Assembly: GCA_022425845.1 (NCBI GenBank)
Contig: JAKMEU010000182.1
Coordinates: forward strand, 1-6,324
Direction: 5' to 3'
Source: Luminiphilus sp.
GTDB lineage: Bacteria > Pseudomonadota > Gammaproteobacteria > Pseudomonadales > Halieaceae
DNA length: 6,324 bases
Shown here: positions 6,196 to 6,324 of the stretch, in pieces
Layout of the letters: the number at the start of each line of letters is the position of its first letter
Position numbering within the stretch: position 1 is the stretch's first letter
The notes under the pieces: model-generated
The model's database searches: none
Seen by the model: only the letters and a program-made list of their open reading frames with translations
Told to the model about the DNA's origin: nothing
Position numbers and translations under genes: made by a program

Positions 6196-6240
6196 CACCT
6201 TGTTCAAGCAGCGGCACCCAGCCTGCCCGGGAAACCAACA

Positions 6241-6300
6241 GTTCATAAAATAACTATAATTCATTATTTTTAAATTAAAAGTTTATATGAGGAATATTTA
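6241..6300 (+). promoter_or_regulatory. AT-rich promoter/operator-like island at the right edge
   Basis: Only 8 of these 60 bases are G or C, against a clearly GC-rich surround. It contains an exact TATAAT (6255-6260) lying between the arms of a perfect 7-bp inverted repeat, AAAATAA (6247-6253) and TTATTTT (6264-6270), so a bound repressor would cover the -10 box. No recognisable -35 lies 16-18 bp upstream. An ATG at 6287 opens a frame to the window edge (13 codons, MRNIYGHHW...), but its ribosome-binding site is poor. The likely role is the control region of a gene to the right. The stretch 5924-6240 before it holds only the dyad, small ORF and hairpin listed separately. Confidence 0.4.
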
Positions 6301-6324
6301 CGGACATCATTGGGCTACCCACCC

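Noticed and set aside
6197..6225. TTGTTCAAGC-type stretch resembling a tRNA T-arm
   Set aside because: No acceptor stem, anticodon arm or D-arm can be built around it.
6247..6270. Fur-box-like sequence (ATAATTCATTAT)
   Set aside because: It needs an inserted base to fit the 19-bp consensus, and any AT-rich dyad resembles a Fur site to this degree.
6181..6273. 30-codon ORF starting ATG at 6181 (MRYLSHLVQ...)
   Set aside because: The only ribosome-binding sequence, AGG, abuts the ATG with no spacer, and the ORF runs into the AT-rich control-like region.

Overview
The window looks like ordinary chromosome from a GC-rich, free-living gammaproteobacterium, probably marine and related to the OMG/Halieaceae-type heterotrophs. 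This placement is an inference from the gene mix: a Tat-exported HiPIP, a YeeN-type YebC protein, a haloalkane-dehalogenase-like hydrolase, an SDR and a bacterial Notum/pectin-acetylesterase homologue. No marker gene for taxonomy is present. I see no insertion sequence, integrase, CRISPR array, tRNA or rRNA.

Layout. (1) Positions 2-979, + strand: the 3' part of a pectin-acetylesterase/Notum-family serine hydrolase that enters from the left edge, followed by a hairpin terminator. (2) Positions 1066-3568 (or 3631), - strand: three genes in the order SDR oxidoreductase -> EamA-family membrane exporter -> YebC/YeeN-family translation factor. The SDR-EamA gap is 17 bp, so these two are very likely co-transcribed. 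The 56-bp gap before the yeeN-like gene could carry its own weak promoter. (3) Positions 3688-5563, + strand, divergent from group 2: a haloalkane-dehalogenase-like alpha/beta hydrolase, then 37 bp later a zinc-type homocysteine S-methyltransferase, closed by a hairpin/T-run terminator. (4) Positions 5600-5923, - strand: a small high-potential iron-sulfur protein with a Tat signal. (5) Positions 5924-6324: about 400 bp without a convincing gene. It holds a dyad upstream of the HiPIP gene, a 37-codon ORF with an unusually good Shine-Dalgarno sequence, a perfect 7-bp hairpin, and a very AT-rich 60-bp island that looks like a promoter or operator for something beyond the right edge.

How the genes work together. 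The divergent SDR/EamA and hydrolase/methyltransferase pairs share a 56-119 bp promoter region and could form one small catabolic or detoxification locus: hydrolysis, oxidation of the alcohol, export, methyl transfer. That is a hypothesis from gene order only. The HiPIP is a periplasmic electron carrier and appears to stand alone. I did not find a clear new multi-gene system. The points most worth a second look are the calcium-loop-like insert in the Notum-type hydrolase, the altered halide site of the dehalogenase-like protein, and the gene-poor right end.
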